Assembly (NCBI RefSeq): GCF_030035675.1
Contig: NC_084482.1
Location: forward strand, 222,231,943 to 222,295,942
DNA: 64,000 nt
DNA from: Rhineura floridana
Lineage: Eukaryota > Chordata > Lepidosauria > Squamata > Rhineuridae
Direction of reading: 5' to 3'
The notes under the pieces are model-generated. The model saw only the letters and a program-made list of their open reading frames with translations, did no database searches and was not told where the DNA came from. Below are positions 35,186 through 45,530 of this stretch, piece by piece (positions within the stretch are counted from its first letter, which is position 1; every line of letters begins with the position of its first letter). Both the position numbers and the translations under genes were made by a program.

Positions 35186-35532
35186 AATGAAATAGGAACA
35201 GTTTCTTAGTCCTATTTCTTAGCAGAGGTATAAATGCAAGCAGCAGAATGAGACCAGCCCACCTTTCCCTCAGACATTCTAGTTAGTAAAATAACTCACA
35301 GACAGAGTCTTAGGTAAAAAGAGAGAAATAATGCTTACAACCTTTCATATGTTCAGGAAACATAGGCTCTAGCTTGGATAGAAAAAGTAGAAGTCTTAGT
35401 CCATGATAATGGTTGTCTTTGAAGAGAAGCATGTGGATGCTTCTCTATCCTCAAGCTTAATGGTGGATATGCAGGAATCTGCAAAAATCCCAGACAAAGG
35501 AGGAGGAAGAGAAAGCCAGGTAACCCCACCCT
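35186..35532. other. intergenic, nothing recognised
   Basis: No coding region or clear repeat was recognised between the SINE and the LTR. Confidence 0.4.
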
Positions 35533-36143
35533 TGTCATGGCCCCGTCAGAGGACTCATCAGACGAGGATGACTCAGGAGTAACAGCAGCAGACCCAGAAG
35601 CAGCAGACCCAGAAGGAGAAACGGAGGAAACTACTGAGAACCCAGCGCCTTCTCCCCTTCAGCTGCAGAGCCCCCCAGACACAGCTGAAGCCCTTCAGCC
35701 AGATGCAGGCAGTGAACAGGATACTCCCCCCTCACCTGCAGAACATAGACAGCAGAAGGTCAGGCAGAAGAGGGGCAGGCCTGTCCACTTAAGGCCAAAA
35801 CGCTGAGGGCTCACACCTGCTGACAAACCTGCTCCTTACAAGTCAAACCTTGGCTTCAGCTTGTTGCTGACTACAACGTCAGGTGTGGCTTCGTGTGTTT
35901 CCAGTTTCCCTGAACCTTATCTTGGACTGACCTCTTGGCAACTGAACCCGGACCTCTACTGACCTCGCTTCTGGACTTTTGGATTGGCACGTAAACTTGG
36001 AAAGGGCCTTGCCCTTATCATCTACATCCTCGTTAGCCTGGCAGATTTACGACCAGGATGCCAGCTAATGACTTTCCCGCCCTGATAACTATCCAGGAAT
36101 TTCCAGCCCCCGCCTGCACCGCTGTCTCAGTGCAGAGCTGACA
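35533..36143 (+). mobile_element. solo LTR, 611 bp, 5-bp target duplication
   Basis: It has ends TGTCATGG and GCTGACA and exact 5-bp duplications ACCCT at 35528-35532 and 36144-36148. The same family as 5837-6449 and the inverted 5255-6461. It contains an 89-residue acidic-to-basic open frame, 35537-35806. A solo LTR fossil (ERV or Gypsy class unresolved), relatively young judging by the exact duplication. Confidence 0.9.
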
Positions 36144-36429
36144 ACCCTTTGGGAAGTTACATCATGTAAAACAGATATATAGGGATATTCCCCAAATATC
36201 CCTTAGAAGGAGCATCTCCCTTTTTACAGGGGAACATGCAAATCTGCTTATTCTAACAAAAAGGTGGGAAATAAATGCAATCAATCAATCAATGTTAAGT
36301 ATTTCTAATAAAAATATAGACACACACACACTTGCACAGATGTGCCAGCTCACACATTGTGGACCTCCAAAAGTTCCCCACCCTTTATCCTCCCAACAGT
36401 CCAGCGATGTGGGCTGGGGTGAGAAGCAA

Positions 36430-36530
36430 CCACTGGCCCAAAGTCACCCAGGGAACTGCATTGAGCAGGGGGTTGGACTTGATGGCCTTATACGCCCCTT
36501 CCAACTCTACTATTCTATGATTCCATGAGA
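36430..36530 (+). mobile_element. CR1-type 3' tail
   Basis: The phrase GGGGGTTGGACTTGATGGCC, then CCAACTCTACTATTCTATGATTC, is the terminal part of a bird/reptile CR1 with its ATTCTATG-type end. Confidence 0.7.
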
Positions 36531-36539
36531 AGAGTAGGG

Positions 36540-37150
36540 CAGCTTTGGGTTTAGGTGGAGCAGACTTAGACAGTTAATGTGGCCAGCCTGTGGCCCAGTT
36601 CCATTATTTCACAATAAAATGTGCAGAATATTTTCTGCTGGGTAATAATTGAAATGTCAGTCAAGTTCAATTAGTCATGGGTCCAGCTCAGTTCAGGCAG
36701 AACCAGATGCCCCTCCTGCTTCCTACCCCAAGGAGAATGGTGCCACCTGGTGGGAGGACACATAAGTCTGGCTGCAGGGGACCTTGTATGGGAGTGTCAT
36801 CTCCAGTCCAGGCAGGACCCACAGCACCTGGCTCAGCATCAAGATCTATCCCAAGGAGCACATTGTGGAGCACAATGGTGTACTGGCCTGGGAGGAGGTC
36901 GATAAGAGTCAGCAAGGGAGGGAGGGGAATGTTGACTCTGGGAAGAAGGAGGGTGTCCGAGAAGTAACCTCTCTCCTGAACACCCCAGGCCACAACAGCA
37001 ACCATCCAGTCGGACCCTTATTTGTTTTGGACTGCATGTTGTCACTCGGTTGTAATCTGGAGGCATGTAACCATTAATGGGCATCAGACAAGTTACTCTG
37101 AAGAGGGGGCTGTCCCACTTGGCCCCCAATACATGCCTGCTCTGGGCCCC
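36540..37150. other. intergenic, unassigned
   Basis: Overlapping frames of about 100 residues exist on both strands (36677-37159), but none shows a domain I recognise. The matching upstream block before 7640 does not preserve them. No gene is called. Confidence 0.35.
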
Positions 37151-37900
37151 TACTGACAACCTATTTATTGAGCATTCATCTGGATTGCCCCTCTGTTGAA
37201 ATCCAGAAGAATGTAGCTATTAATGGGCATGGGCAAAGTTGCTCTAAGGAGGTGGCAATCCCACATGGGCCCCCAGCAAATGCTTTCTCTTTCAGAACAG
37301 ACTTTGGGCCCCTCCTGATAACCTGTTTATTGAGCATTCGTCTGGATGCCCACTCTTTATTGAGCATCCATTCCAGTTTTTTAAAAGGGTTTTGTTATAC
37401 AGCAATGCCCATTAACCCCAGTTCACTTGCATGGAGGTCATACATCTTCTCATCAATCAATTGTTATCCCACAATTTTTAATGCACATCCGTGTCACATT
37501 CCTAGTCCCCCAGAAGCCTCCATATGATGATTATTTGTTTTGTAAACATACATGTAAAAGAGTAACACTGACAACCATTGAGACATTGCATAATTAAGTG
37601 CCACAAGGTGAAAATTTTCACGTAATTGTCAAATGCAGCCCTGGGCTCCTACTGGGAGGAAGGGCAGGATATATAAATCTAATAAATAATAAATAATTGT
37701 TCAACAGGAAAGTTGACTCCCCTTTTGGCTTCCAAGATCATCTTTCCCTTATGCTGAAGTTCCCTTATGCTGAGGGTGGCCTATAGTTATGCTCAGGAGT
37801 TGAAGCATAACTACTGAAGTCCAGTGGAAGTTTCCCCAAGCGTTGCTCTGGCCTTGTGCTCCAACTTCCCTATTAGTGGAGTGTTCCACATTTACTGAGG
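37150..37900. repeat. tandem-unit intergenic homology block
   Basis: It aligns with 7640-8190. It contains three spaced copies of a TTTATTGAGCATTC motif (37162, 37326 and 37357 regions) and an L2-type tail (GGGAGGAAGGGCAGGATA) near 37655. Confidence 0.6.
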
Positions 37901-37914
37901 GAAATCTCTCTTCC

Positions 37915-38300
37915 AGGCCAAATTCAAGGTGCTCACATTGGTGTTTAAAGCCCTAAATGACTTGGGTCCCAAATATCTGAAAGACCAACTCCTTCCCTAT
38001 AAACCCTCTCAGGTGCTGAGATAGCAGAGGGTGCACTTTTGGTGGTTGCACCCTCAGACAGTGGCATGGTGGCTCAGGAGAGGACATTCTCTGTGGCGGC
38101 CCCTAAGTTGTGGAACAGTTTTAGGTGAATGCTGCAGACAGCCTCTTTACGCTGGCCTTGGACACCTGAGATGTACATTTTTAGGGCCCACCATATTTTG
38201 TGATTTAAGGTAGTTTTAGCTGTTTTTAATGTCATTTAAAAAAAATTGTTGCAACCCTTCTGAGACCTTTTGGTGAAGGGCAGGTAATAAATATTATAGT
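37915..38300 (+). mobile_element. L2-type LINE 3' fragment (unit-shared)
   Basis: It aligns with 8230-8536 and runs on to a full L2-like tail ending GGGCAGGTAATAAATA near 38278-38295. It is 5' truncated and out of frame. Confidence 0.65.
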
Positions 38301-38859
38301 TGCAACACTGGGGGACTGTGGAAGACCTGCCCTGGGAGTGAGTACCAGAACATCTGGATGCTTGCTTGCTCGCTCATCTGGGTTGCTGCCAGACCCTGAG
38401 CTGTCCCTTTGGGAGCCCCTTTTGGAATCCTGAGGGCTCTACCCCCTTCTATTTTTTTAAAAAATAAAACAATCTATAGGAGATGGGTAATGGGGTTGAT
38501 GGAAGGTGCCTGTGTCATTCCTGTGCAGGGTGAGAGCGCGTGCAGGGAACTGAATGTTACAAGGAAGTCACCAGATGACTTCAGAATGAGAGTCTGCAAC
38601 AGGCAGAAGGCTAGCCCTTTCTGGGTGTGAGATGGGGGGGTAGATTTGCCCTGTGTGAAAGATATTGCATAGGTCTGGCTGTTCCTAATTCTCTCAGAGA
38701 CGTACTGGGATAACTGGTTCTGGTAGTTTTGTTGATGGGCTGTTGTTATGTCTGTATCATGGAGTCTTGGTAAGGAGGGACATGAGTGATGCCACCCCAA
38801 TTTCAGTGATCTATGCCTTGTTCCTCACTTGTCCCTCCCATGGATAGGTTCCTGGTTGC

Positions 38860-39260
38860 TCATCTGCTGTGCCCACTGGCCTGTGTGTACTGTTTAATTC
38901 CATATCGGGACAAAATAAGACCACACTCAGTCACGATTTGATCATGGATGAGGGCACCAATTTGGTGAGTATTAAGCAGAGCTTGGAAACGTCACTTTTT
39001 TGAACTACAACTCCATCAGCCCAATCCAGTGGCCATGCTGGCTGGGGCTGATGGGAGTTGTAGATCAAAAAAGTAACTTTTCCAAGCTCTGGTATTAAGG
39101 ACATCTGGGTGGGTGAGCTGAGGGGAGTTGATCTGATCCAGCTTTGCCCACCTGGATACTCGGTGCAACACCTGTACAGGCTGCAGGGACAGGGGGGAGG
39201 AGTTGCTGTGGTCTACAGAACTTCCTTTGTTCTTTCCCAGTAGCTCGGTGAGTGGCTTCT
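38860..39260 (+). mobile_element. L2-type LINE, endonuclease-region fragment
   Basis: Translated scraps after 39100 read like the L2 endonuclease (CPPGYSVQHLYRLQGQGGGV, AVVYRTSFVLSQ). A hAT MITE (38977-39091) is inserted in it with an 8-bp duplication. Confidence 0.6.
38977..39091. mobile_element. hAT-type MITE, family 1
   Basis: Palindrome bounded by CAGAGCTTGG and CCAAGCTCTG, with exact 8-bp duplication GTATTAAG at 38969-38976 and 39092-39099. It is nested in an L2 fragment. Confidence 0.92.
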
Positions 39261-39544
39261 GACCTGGGGGTCTCATCTTCTAGCACTATCTCATGTTGCA
39301 TTTTGGATACTCTGTTCATAGGGTTTTTGTGATAAGAGGTATTCAGAGGCAGTTTACCATTACCTTCCTCTGAGTCTGGACGCATCCTAGTCTGGTGTCT
39401 CAACTTTGACCATTCCGCATTGGGTGACCCTGATAGGAGGGTAGCCTCTTGGTCTAGACTCCTGGTGGCACTGGTCTCAGCTTCATCAACACTCTCAAAC
39501 CCTCTCACCATGTAAAGGAGTGCATCCTAGAGGGGGACAAAGGA

Positions 39545-39940
39545 GAAGTATGAGTAGCACCTCAGATGTCACTTGATTTGCAGTGTATGATAATACAGGA
39601 ATACAAAGCAGACTTCCTTAATGTTGGGTCTCCAGATGTTGTTGGACTACAGCTCCCATCAGCCCCATCCATCTTGGCCAACAGTCAGGGATGATGGGAG
39701 TTGTAGTCCAACAATGTTGGGAGCCAAGGGGGAGGAAATCTGGATACAGTGGCCAGGAATATGGATTGTCAGGAATATGGAATGCTGGGAAGAGGGAGAG
39801 TCACTGCAGCTGAGATCCAGAGCATGTTAAGAGCACAAAAGTCTACAACAAATGAAGTCACATCAACTCTCCCTTCATTCTCATTCCTTCAGAAGAGATG
39901 GCTTGCTCACTTACTGTCTTCCTAATTTAGCATCTCCCCC
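39545..39940 (+). pseudogene. relic of V2R intron 1 (lost receptor unit)
   Basis: It aligns first with 51300-51535 and then, after a gap of about 850 bases, with 52379-52500 of gene B intron 1 (shared GAGATCCAGAGCATGTTAAG). It also aligns with 16100-16260 of gene A. No V2R exon lies near it. This is a remnant of a V2R unit between A and B, or an ectopic copy of the intron. Confidence 0.65.
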
Positions 39941-40004
39941 TTTAGGATGCACACCTTAATGTGGTGAGGGGGTTGAGAGTGTTGAAGAAGCTAAGAGCAA
40001 TATA

Positions 40005-40295
40005 GTTTGAAGAACACTGGGCCCAGGACTGAGATCTGCAGTATCCCACTTGTTACTTCCCCCCAGTTTGAGAAGGAACCATTGATAAGCACTCTATCGG
40101 TACTATTCTATAGCCAACTGTGGATCCACCTGATAGCTGTTCCATGCAGTCCACATTTAGCTAGCTCGCTAATCAAAATATCATGAGGCATTTTGTCAAA
40201 AGCTTTGCTGAAGTTAAGATATATTATGCCTAGCATTCCCACAGTCTACCAAGGAAGCTACCTAATCAAAAAATGAGATAAGATTAGTCCTGCAG
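40005..40295 (-). mobile_element. older CR1 LINE, RT fragment
   Basis: The minus strand reads parts of a CR1 RT (SFSKAFDKMPHDIL-like zone near 40170-40215, then the STVGYRIVP-like zone near 40100). It is more diverged from the young CR1s at 13932 and 23304. Confidence 0.65.
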
Positions 40296-40299
40296 GATT

Positions 40300-40640
40300 T
40301 GCTGGGCGGCAGCAGCCGCAATGGGGCTCGCTCAGCAGTCTCAGGCTGGGGGGGGCATCGCGGCCGCTGCCGCCCAGCGGCGCCCACAGCAGGAGGGGTG
40401 AAGCCACCGGCCATCCTTCTTGGAGCAGGGGAACCAGCTCCGGGGCTAAGAAGGAGCCAGCCTGGCCTGCCCTCCACGTCTCCGCCTTTCAGGGCCGGCT
40501 CCTTCTTAGCCCTGGAGCCAGTTCTCCTGCTCTGGAAAGGGCGGCCGGCGGCTTCACCCCTCCTGCTGTGGGCGCCGCTGGGCGGCCGCGGCCGCGATGG
40601 GGCTTGCTCAGCAGTCTCGGGCTTTCAGCTGTCAAGTGAT
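40300..40640. repeat. GC-rich palindromic block
   Basis: About 340 bp, very GC- and CpG-rich. Bases about 40360-40460 recur as reverse complement in about 40480-40590 (for example CACAGCAGGAGGGGTGAAGC against GCTTCACCCCTCCTGCTGTG). An outer direct repeat contains GCTCAGCAGTCTC at 40329 and 40607. The frames across it are artefacts of GC content. It abuts the CR1 fragment. Its nature is unknown. Confidence 0.7.
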
Positions 40641-40649
40641 CCTGACCAG

Positions 40650-42360
40650 TAAAAGCTGCTTTGCAGCACGCACGCCCACTCCATCCCCACCCACAAGCAT
40701 CAAGGATCTCATTTTAAAAATGAGGTTCCTTATCAAATCAGAGCTCAGCTGCAATTCAGCCACCTAACAGCAACAAGAAGCCAACAGCACCTCTCTAGTG
40801 AAAGGGTAAAAGCCAGACTTGGAATGAATGGTGCCCAGTGCCACAGACGGCAAATGCCCCGGCTCATGCACAGCTATCTCTGATTGGGCAGGACTTGGCA
40901 GCCACAAGCACATCCTTGTAGCTCAGCTTGTGATGGGGCCGTTTCTGATAATGGCAGATACGTGATGAAGCAGAGTACAGCTCCTCCCTTGGCAACAGGC
41001 AGAGGCTGCGTGTTCTGAAGCAGCCCTTTCCCTCACCAGGCAGGTTTTGCTTTCCACTGCTTTGTCAGCACAGGTTGCCAGTGTGTCTGCAGCGCCTGAG
41101 CACCACAGGACAGGGAGGGGAGGGGAAAGAATGACTGCCCCGGCAATGTGCAACACAACACTGCTGAAATTCATCTGGCTCAGCGTGGAGCTGGACTTGA
41201 GGGTGCCTTCATGAGCTGCACCACACTCAGAAGCGAAGCAGTGCTGGGATTTTTAGAAGGAAAGAGCCAAAGAAATAGAGATAGACAGTGAGGAAATGAT
41301 AGGACAGTTCAAGGAAGGAACTGCAGCTCAGGATCTGACTTGGCAGTAAACCTGGACAGCCTACCTAGGACAGAGCTAGGGAGATTCTCAGCTTGAGGGC
41401 CACATTACTTTGTGGGAAACCTTCCAGGGGCCAAATACCAATGGTGGGCGGGGCCAGAGGCAAAAGAGGGTGGAGCAATGGATGTGAATCTTTACACACC
41501 CGAAGTCAGAGGTTTCTACACACAAACATCCCTCCATCCATGCAAGGAAGATGCATTATCCAAGTCCAAGGATGCATCCTGGCCAGGCAAAAGTACTCAA
41601 GGAGGGGAGGTCTGGGGCGTTGTCTGGGGAGAGTTCCGAGGGCTGCATTCACCCCGTGGGCCTGGGAGGTTCGCCACCCCTGCTTCGGAAAATCCTGCCC
41701 ACATAATTCTTTGCCAATGCTGTACTTAGGTTTGCGAAGGCAGGTAGGGGAAGATGGGTGGAGAAAGCAACTGATGGAGATCACAGAGGCAGGAAGAATG
41801 AAGAGTCCCCTACTTCTCTCTCTCATGCACACACAGAATTGCAGCAACTCTCCACAATTCTCAATAGATGTAGAGCTCTCACCCTGCCCACCTTGAAGGT
41901 AAAAAAACCTTACATACTTTACACTGGGAGAGAGAGAGAAAGAATTGAGAAGAAGCTCAATTTTAGACCAGAAGCTTCAATAAAGACTGTGCTGCAAGAT
42001 TGTTCTCCTTTGATAACAGTCATCTCTCCAGCTCTGTAGCCAGAGCGGGGCTGCGCTTTGTCACCACCACAACCGGCCATTTTTTGGGGGAAATTTGTCT
42101 TTTTAATTTGTGACATGACAGACAGTGACAGCCTCCATTTAAAGAATGACAGTTTGTTTTAAGAGCAGGGGTAATTTAAGAATAGGAAAAACTCAGTGAA
42201 TAGGGTGACTGCACCACAAAAGCCTCATCTGGAAGAGCCGTCAAAGTCTACACGCTCAAGACTTTCCCTGACTGAGGGTGGATTTTTCATGATTACAATC
42301 ACTCTATAATTACTAAGTCGATCCTGGAAAAAAAACCCAGCCTGTATAGTAATATGACCC
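40650..42360. other. intergenic, mostly unassigned
   Basis: No gene is supported. About 41380-41690 resembles a dispersed squamate MITE (ending GTTCGCCACCCCTG), but no target duplication is visible. Frames at 40923-41174 and 41393-41896 carry no recognisable domain. Confidence 0.35.
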
Positions 42361-42361
42361 T

Positions 42362-42690
42362 TGTTGTTGCTATGTGCCTTCAAGTCGATTACGACTTATG
42401 GCGACCCTATGAATCAGTGACCTCCAATAGCATCTGTCATGAAACACCCTGTTCAGATCTTGTAAGTTCAGGTCTGTGGCTTCCTTGATGGAATCAATCC
42501 ATCTCTTGTTTGGCCTTCCTCTTTTTCTACTCCCTTCTGTTTTTCCCAGCATTATTGTCTTTTCTAGTGAATCACGTCTTCTCATGATGTGTCCAAAGTA
42601 TGATAACCTCAGTTTCACCATTTTAGCTTCTAGTGATAGTTCTGGTTTAATTTGTTCTGACACCCAATTATTTGTCTGTTTTGCCTAGAA
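42362..42690 (-). mobile_element. BovB LINE 3' end
   Basis: Minus-strand frame 42370-42663 encodes [39 protein letters not shown] and the terminal SRNRLEGT. The 3' end starts at the GTTGTTGCTATGTGCCTTCA boundary. Confidence 0.9.
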
Positions 42691-42699
42691 TGCCCTCCC

Positions 42700-42795
42700 T
42701 TGTCCTTAACACGGCTGCAACCATATCTACTCAAAAGTAAGTCCTATTGAGTTCTATGGGGCTTAGTTCCTTAATAAGCATGTTTACAGTTGCTG
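42700..42795. repeat. common squamate dispersed repeat (short)
   Basis: The phrase ACTCAAAAGTAAGTCCTATT, then GAGTTCTATGGGGCTTA, belongs to an abundant short repeat of sauropsid genomes. I cannot name its superfamily. Confidence 0.45.
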
Positions 42796-42924
42796 CCTTC
42801 AGGGTCATCCATCTGTGCTCCCATCTAACATCTCTGCAACACTGAGCTCCTTTCTTCCAATAATGGCCTGGCCTGAGGGCACGTAAACCCTTCTTGCCAG
42901 AAGAGTAAGCTATATTAAATGTTC

Positions 42925-43130
42925 CCTAAAGGCATTGAACTGTGACCTGGGAAACCAGGGTTTGAATCCCCACACAGCCATGAAGCTCCCTGGGTGACCT
43001 TGGGCCAGTCACTGCCTCTCAGACTCAAAGGAAGGCAATAGTAAACCACCTCTGTCTGAATACTGCTTACCATGAAGACCCCATCTGGGATCAACTTGAA
43101 GGCAGTCCATTTCCATTTTGCATCACCCTA
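42925..43130 (+). mobile_element. tRNA-headed SINE
   Basis: It contains a B-box type GGTTTGAATCCCC near 42960, then the body CATGAAGCTCCCTGGGTGAC and GTAAACCACCTCTG. The family is also represented in reverse at 52567-52755. The A-box end is degraded. Confidence 0.75.
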
Positions 43131-43274
43131 AGCTTGTGAGAAAGAATGACCTTGTCACTTCAGATGGACCTAGGAACACCCTATTTTAGGTAAGATTTCT
43201 ATTTTAATCTCCAGAGAATTTTTTTTAAATGGCATGCTCCAAGCAACTGTGGTTGATACAATGTATCATGCATA

Positions 43275-43435
43275 ATGATGTCACTAGGGCCCGCCCCGTG
43301 ACATCACTAGGGCCCACCCCATGATGTCACTAGGGCCCACCCCATGATGTCACTAGGGCCCACCCCATGATGTCACTAGGGCCCGCCCCATGACATCACT
43401 AGGGCCCACCCCGTGACGTCACTAGGGCCCGCCCC
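43275..43435. repeat. minisatellite, seven 23-bp units
   Basis: Seven units of the type ATGATGTCACTAGGGCCCACCCC differ at a few CpG-type positions. One unit contains TGACGTCA, a CREB/ATF-type palindrome, and GC-box-like CCGCCCC recurs. It lies just upstream of where homology to V2R intron 1 begins in pseudogene B. Confidence 0.9.
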
Positions 43436-44703
43436 CATTTTCTCAGGTTTTTGAATGGCTCCGACCTGGCAACCCTAGCAGTAACACAGGACAAGAGTGC
43501 CTTTCTGCTCTAAGCTTAATGTACAGAGAAAAATCTACTTTTTTAGAAGCCCGGTGAACAGAGATAGGCCTGTAGCTTTATTAGTTTTGCAAGTGCAAAA
43601 GCCCAGAACACCCCCTAACTACTCCCTTTGCCCCATCAGTCTCTCCAATAGCTCCCTATTAAGTGAATAAATGATGCCCAGTTGCAGCTTTTCTGCACTA
43701 AATCTACTATGAAACTCAGAAACCTGTGAGCCATTCAAATGTTTTCACAGCAAGCCATTCTTATGAGTAACTTTCAGATTGACGTTCCTGATTAGGGGCG
43801 TATTTGCCTCCACCATAGTTATAGAGAAGACTTGGGAACATTCTTGAAGCAAGCGTTAGGAACCATGTGAGATCACTCAACCAATTAGGTAAGGCGCTGA
43901 GCGGTATATATAAGGCTGCTCTGTCTTTCCCGCTCTTGCCTTTTTTGCCTTGCGGCAGCAGCATTTGATCCTCGTTGCTCTGTTCGCGGCTTTGGCGTTT
44001 GTTCTGATTATTCTCATTGATAGGGTTTCGGTTGCCCCTTGTGTTCCTTTGTAAGCTCCTTAGTTGCTCTTATCTGAACTCCGACGATCAGCTGGGTGGC
44101 GGGCGTCCGCCCATGTGCCCCGCAGCGGCGGGTCGGCAAGCCGGCTCCTTTACTTCCTGGTTGAGTTCCCTTTAGCGTTATTGCCTTTTACGTTTCAGTT
44201 AAAAAGTTTTTGAGTTGGTTGCTTCTTTGTTCCTGATGTAGTTTGCGTATATTAATTAAGTTCGCCTTGGCTTGCATTGTTTTATAATATTGAGACCCCC
44301 CTCCTCAACTTCCCGTTGCGTAATTTTCGTTTGTTTGTTGATCTGTCGGATTAGTTTGATAGTTACAGAATCACACTTGTAAAAATTTTATAAAATTAAT
44401 AATTATTGCTTCTGTTATGTTATTATTAAGGTATTGCATTAGTTTTTTGAATTCATTAATAATTTGTTATTTGTTCAATTAATTAGAGTTACATACATCT
44501 CTAACCCCCCCCTCCCACTTCCCTTTACCTATAAACTTCCTCCCTCCCGTTGCATATATATATATAAAAAAGAGAGTTAAGTTAATATTGTTGGTTATAG
44601 TGTAATTAGCACTTTAAGTGTGCTACTACTTATTAACTTGGTAAATTTAAATTTTGGTTGAGATTGTATTGTGGTCTGTTGTATAACTGTTGTTGCTTGG
44701 TTG

Positions 44704-45516
44704 TGTTAGGTCCAAACCCAACACGCGAGTCGCCCTGTCAACCCCAACTCGCTTACACCCAGGAAAAGTGCGGAGCTGAGTGCAAATGAACCCACTATCA
44801 GAGATCAAATAAAGACAAGACAATTCCTTTGCAAAGGGGACCCAATACTCACAAGTCAACATGGGAACCTCGTTTATTGATGTCTTAGGGTTTATATAGT
44901 CTCACCCCAAAGTTTACAATATCGGGCTCACGTCATAAAATACAAAAGAAGCAATTGCTAGATATTATAACCTCAAGGCATATGTAAGGAGGTGAAGGGG
45001 TACGGGGGGAAGGACAAAGTGGAAACATTGAGACTATCTTTCAGTCTCTATGTCTGCATACTTGGCATGTCCTTGAGATAAGCACTATGCAGCAATCAGA
45101 CAAAGGCAACTATTGAGGGGAGGCCCAGCTGCAACCGGGCGCCCCATAAACTGGAGACAGACATGAAATTACTACGCTTGCATATCAAAGGTTTTACAAG
45201 TCGAGGTTTGTGGGGCAGCGGAACAACTTTTTAACATTTCTATGCGAGGCACATTTGTAACAATAAGCAAGGTTATAGGCATAGATGTGATACAAGAAAT
45301 GCATAGTAGGGACGTGTCCAGCTTAAACCGGCTTTTATTATTCGAGCCACTGGAATGTAGGTAAGGGTCAGGTCACCAGGAAATAAACCGACATTTTATA
45401 TCAAAAGTCATCTAAAGGCCACTTTGGTTCTGTTTCCCATGATGCCCAAGCTGGTTCAGGTGAGGCAAGTGAATTATAGTTCTACAGGCAACTGGGCTTC
45501 AAATCCAATCCTAACA
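44704..45516 (-). mobile_element. solo LTR, 813 bp, nested in the Ngaro leader
   Basis: It starts TGTTAGG and ends CCTAACA (perfect terminal inversion), with the 4-bp duplication GTTG at 44700-44703 and 45517-45520. Minus orientation is favoured because CTATATAAAC and then CAATAAAC follow in promoter-polyA order on that strand (about 44895-44870). No internal genes. A fossil, ERV or Gypsy class. Confidence 0.8.
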
Positions 45517-45530
45517 GTTGTTTTACAAAT

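Noticed and set aside
36677-37159. Overlapping frames of about 100 residues on both strands
   Set aside because: No family recognised, and no sign of splice structure or conservation in the related block upstream.
40299-40652. 117-residue frame in GC-rich DNA as a gene
   Set aside because: Stop-free because of GC content. It overlaps a palindrome and has no recognisable domain.
41371-41695. hAT MITE in the intergenic region
   Set aside because: The right end looks like a hAT terminus, but the left end does not match it well and no 8-bp duplication was found.
41393-41896. 167-residue open frame
   Set aside because: No domain, no paralogous support, and overlap with a dispersed-repeat-like block.
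43275-43435. Possible CRISPR-like array
   Set aside because: Units are directly adjacent with no unique spacers, and the context is a vertebrate genome. It is a minisatellite.
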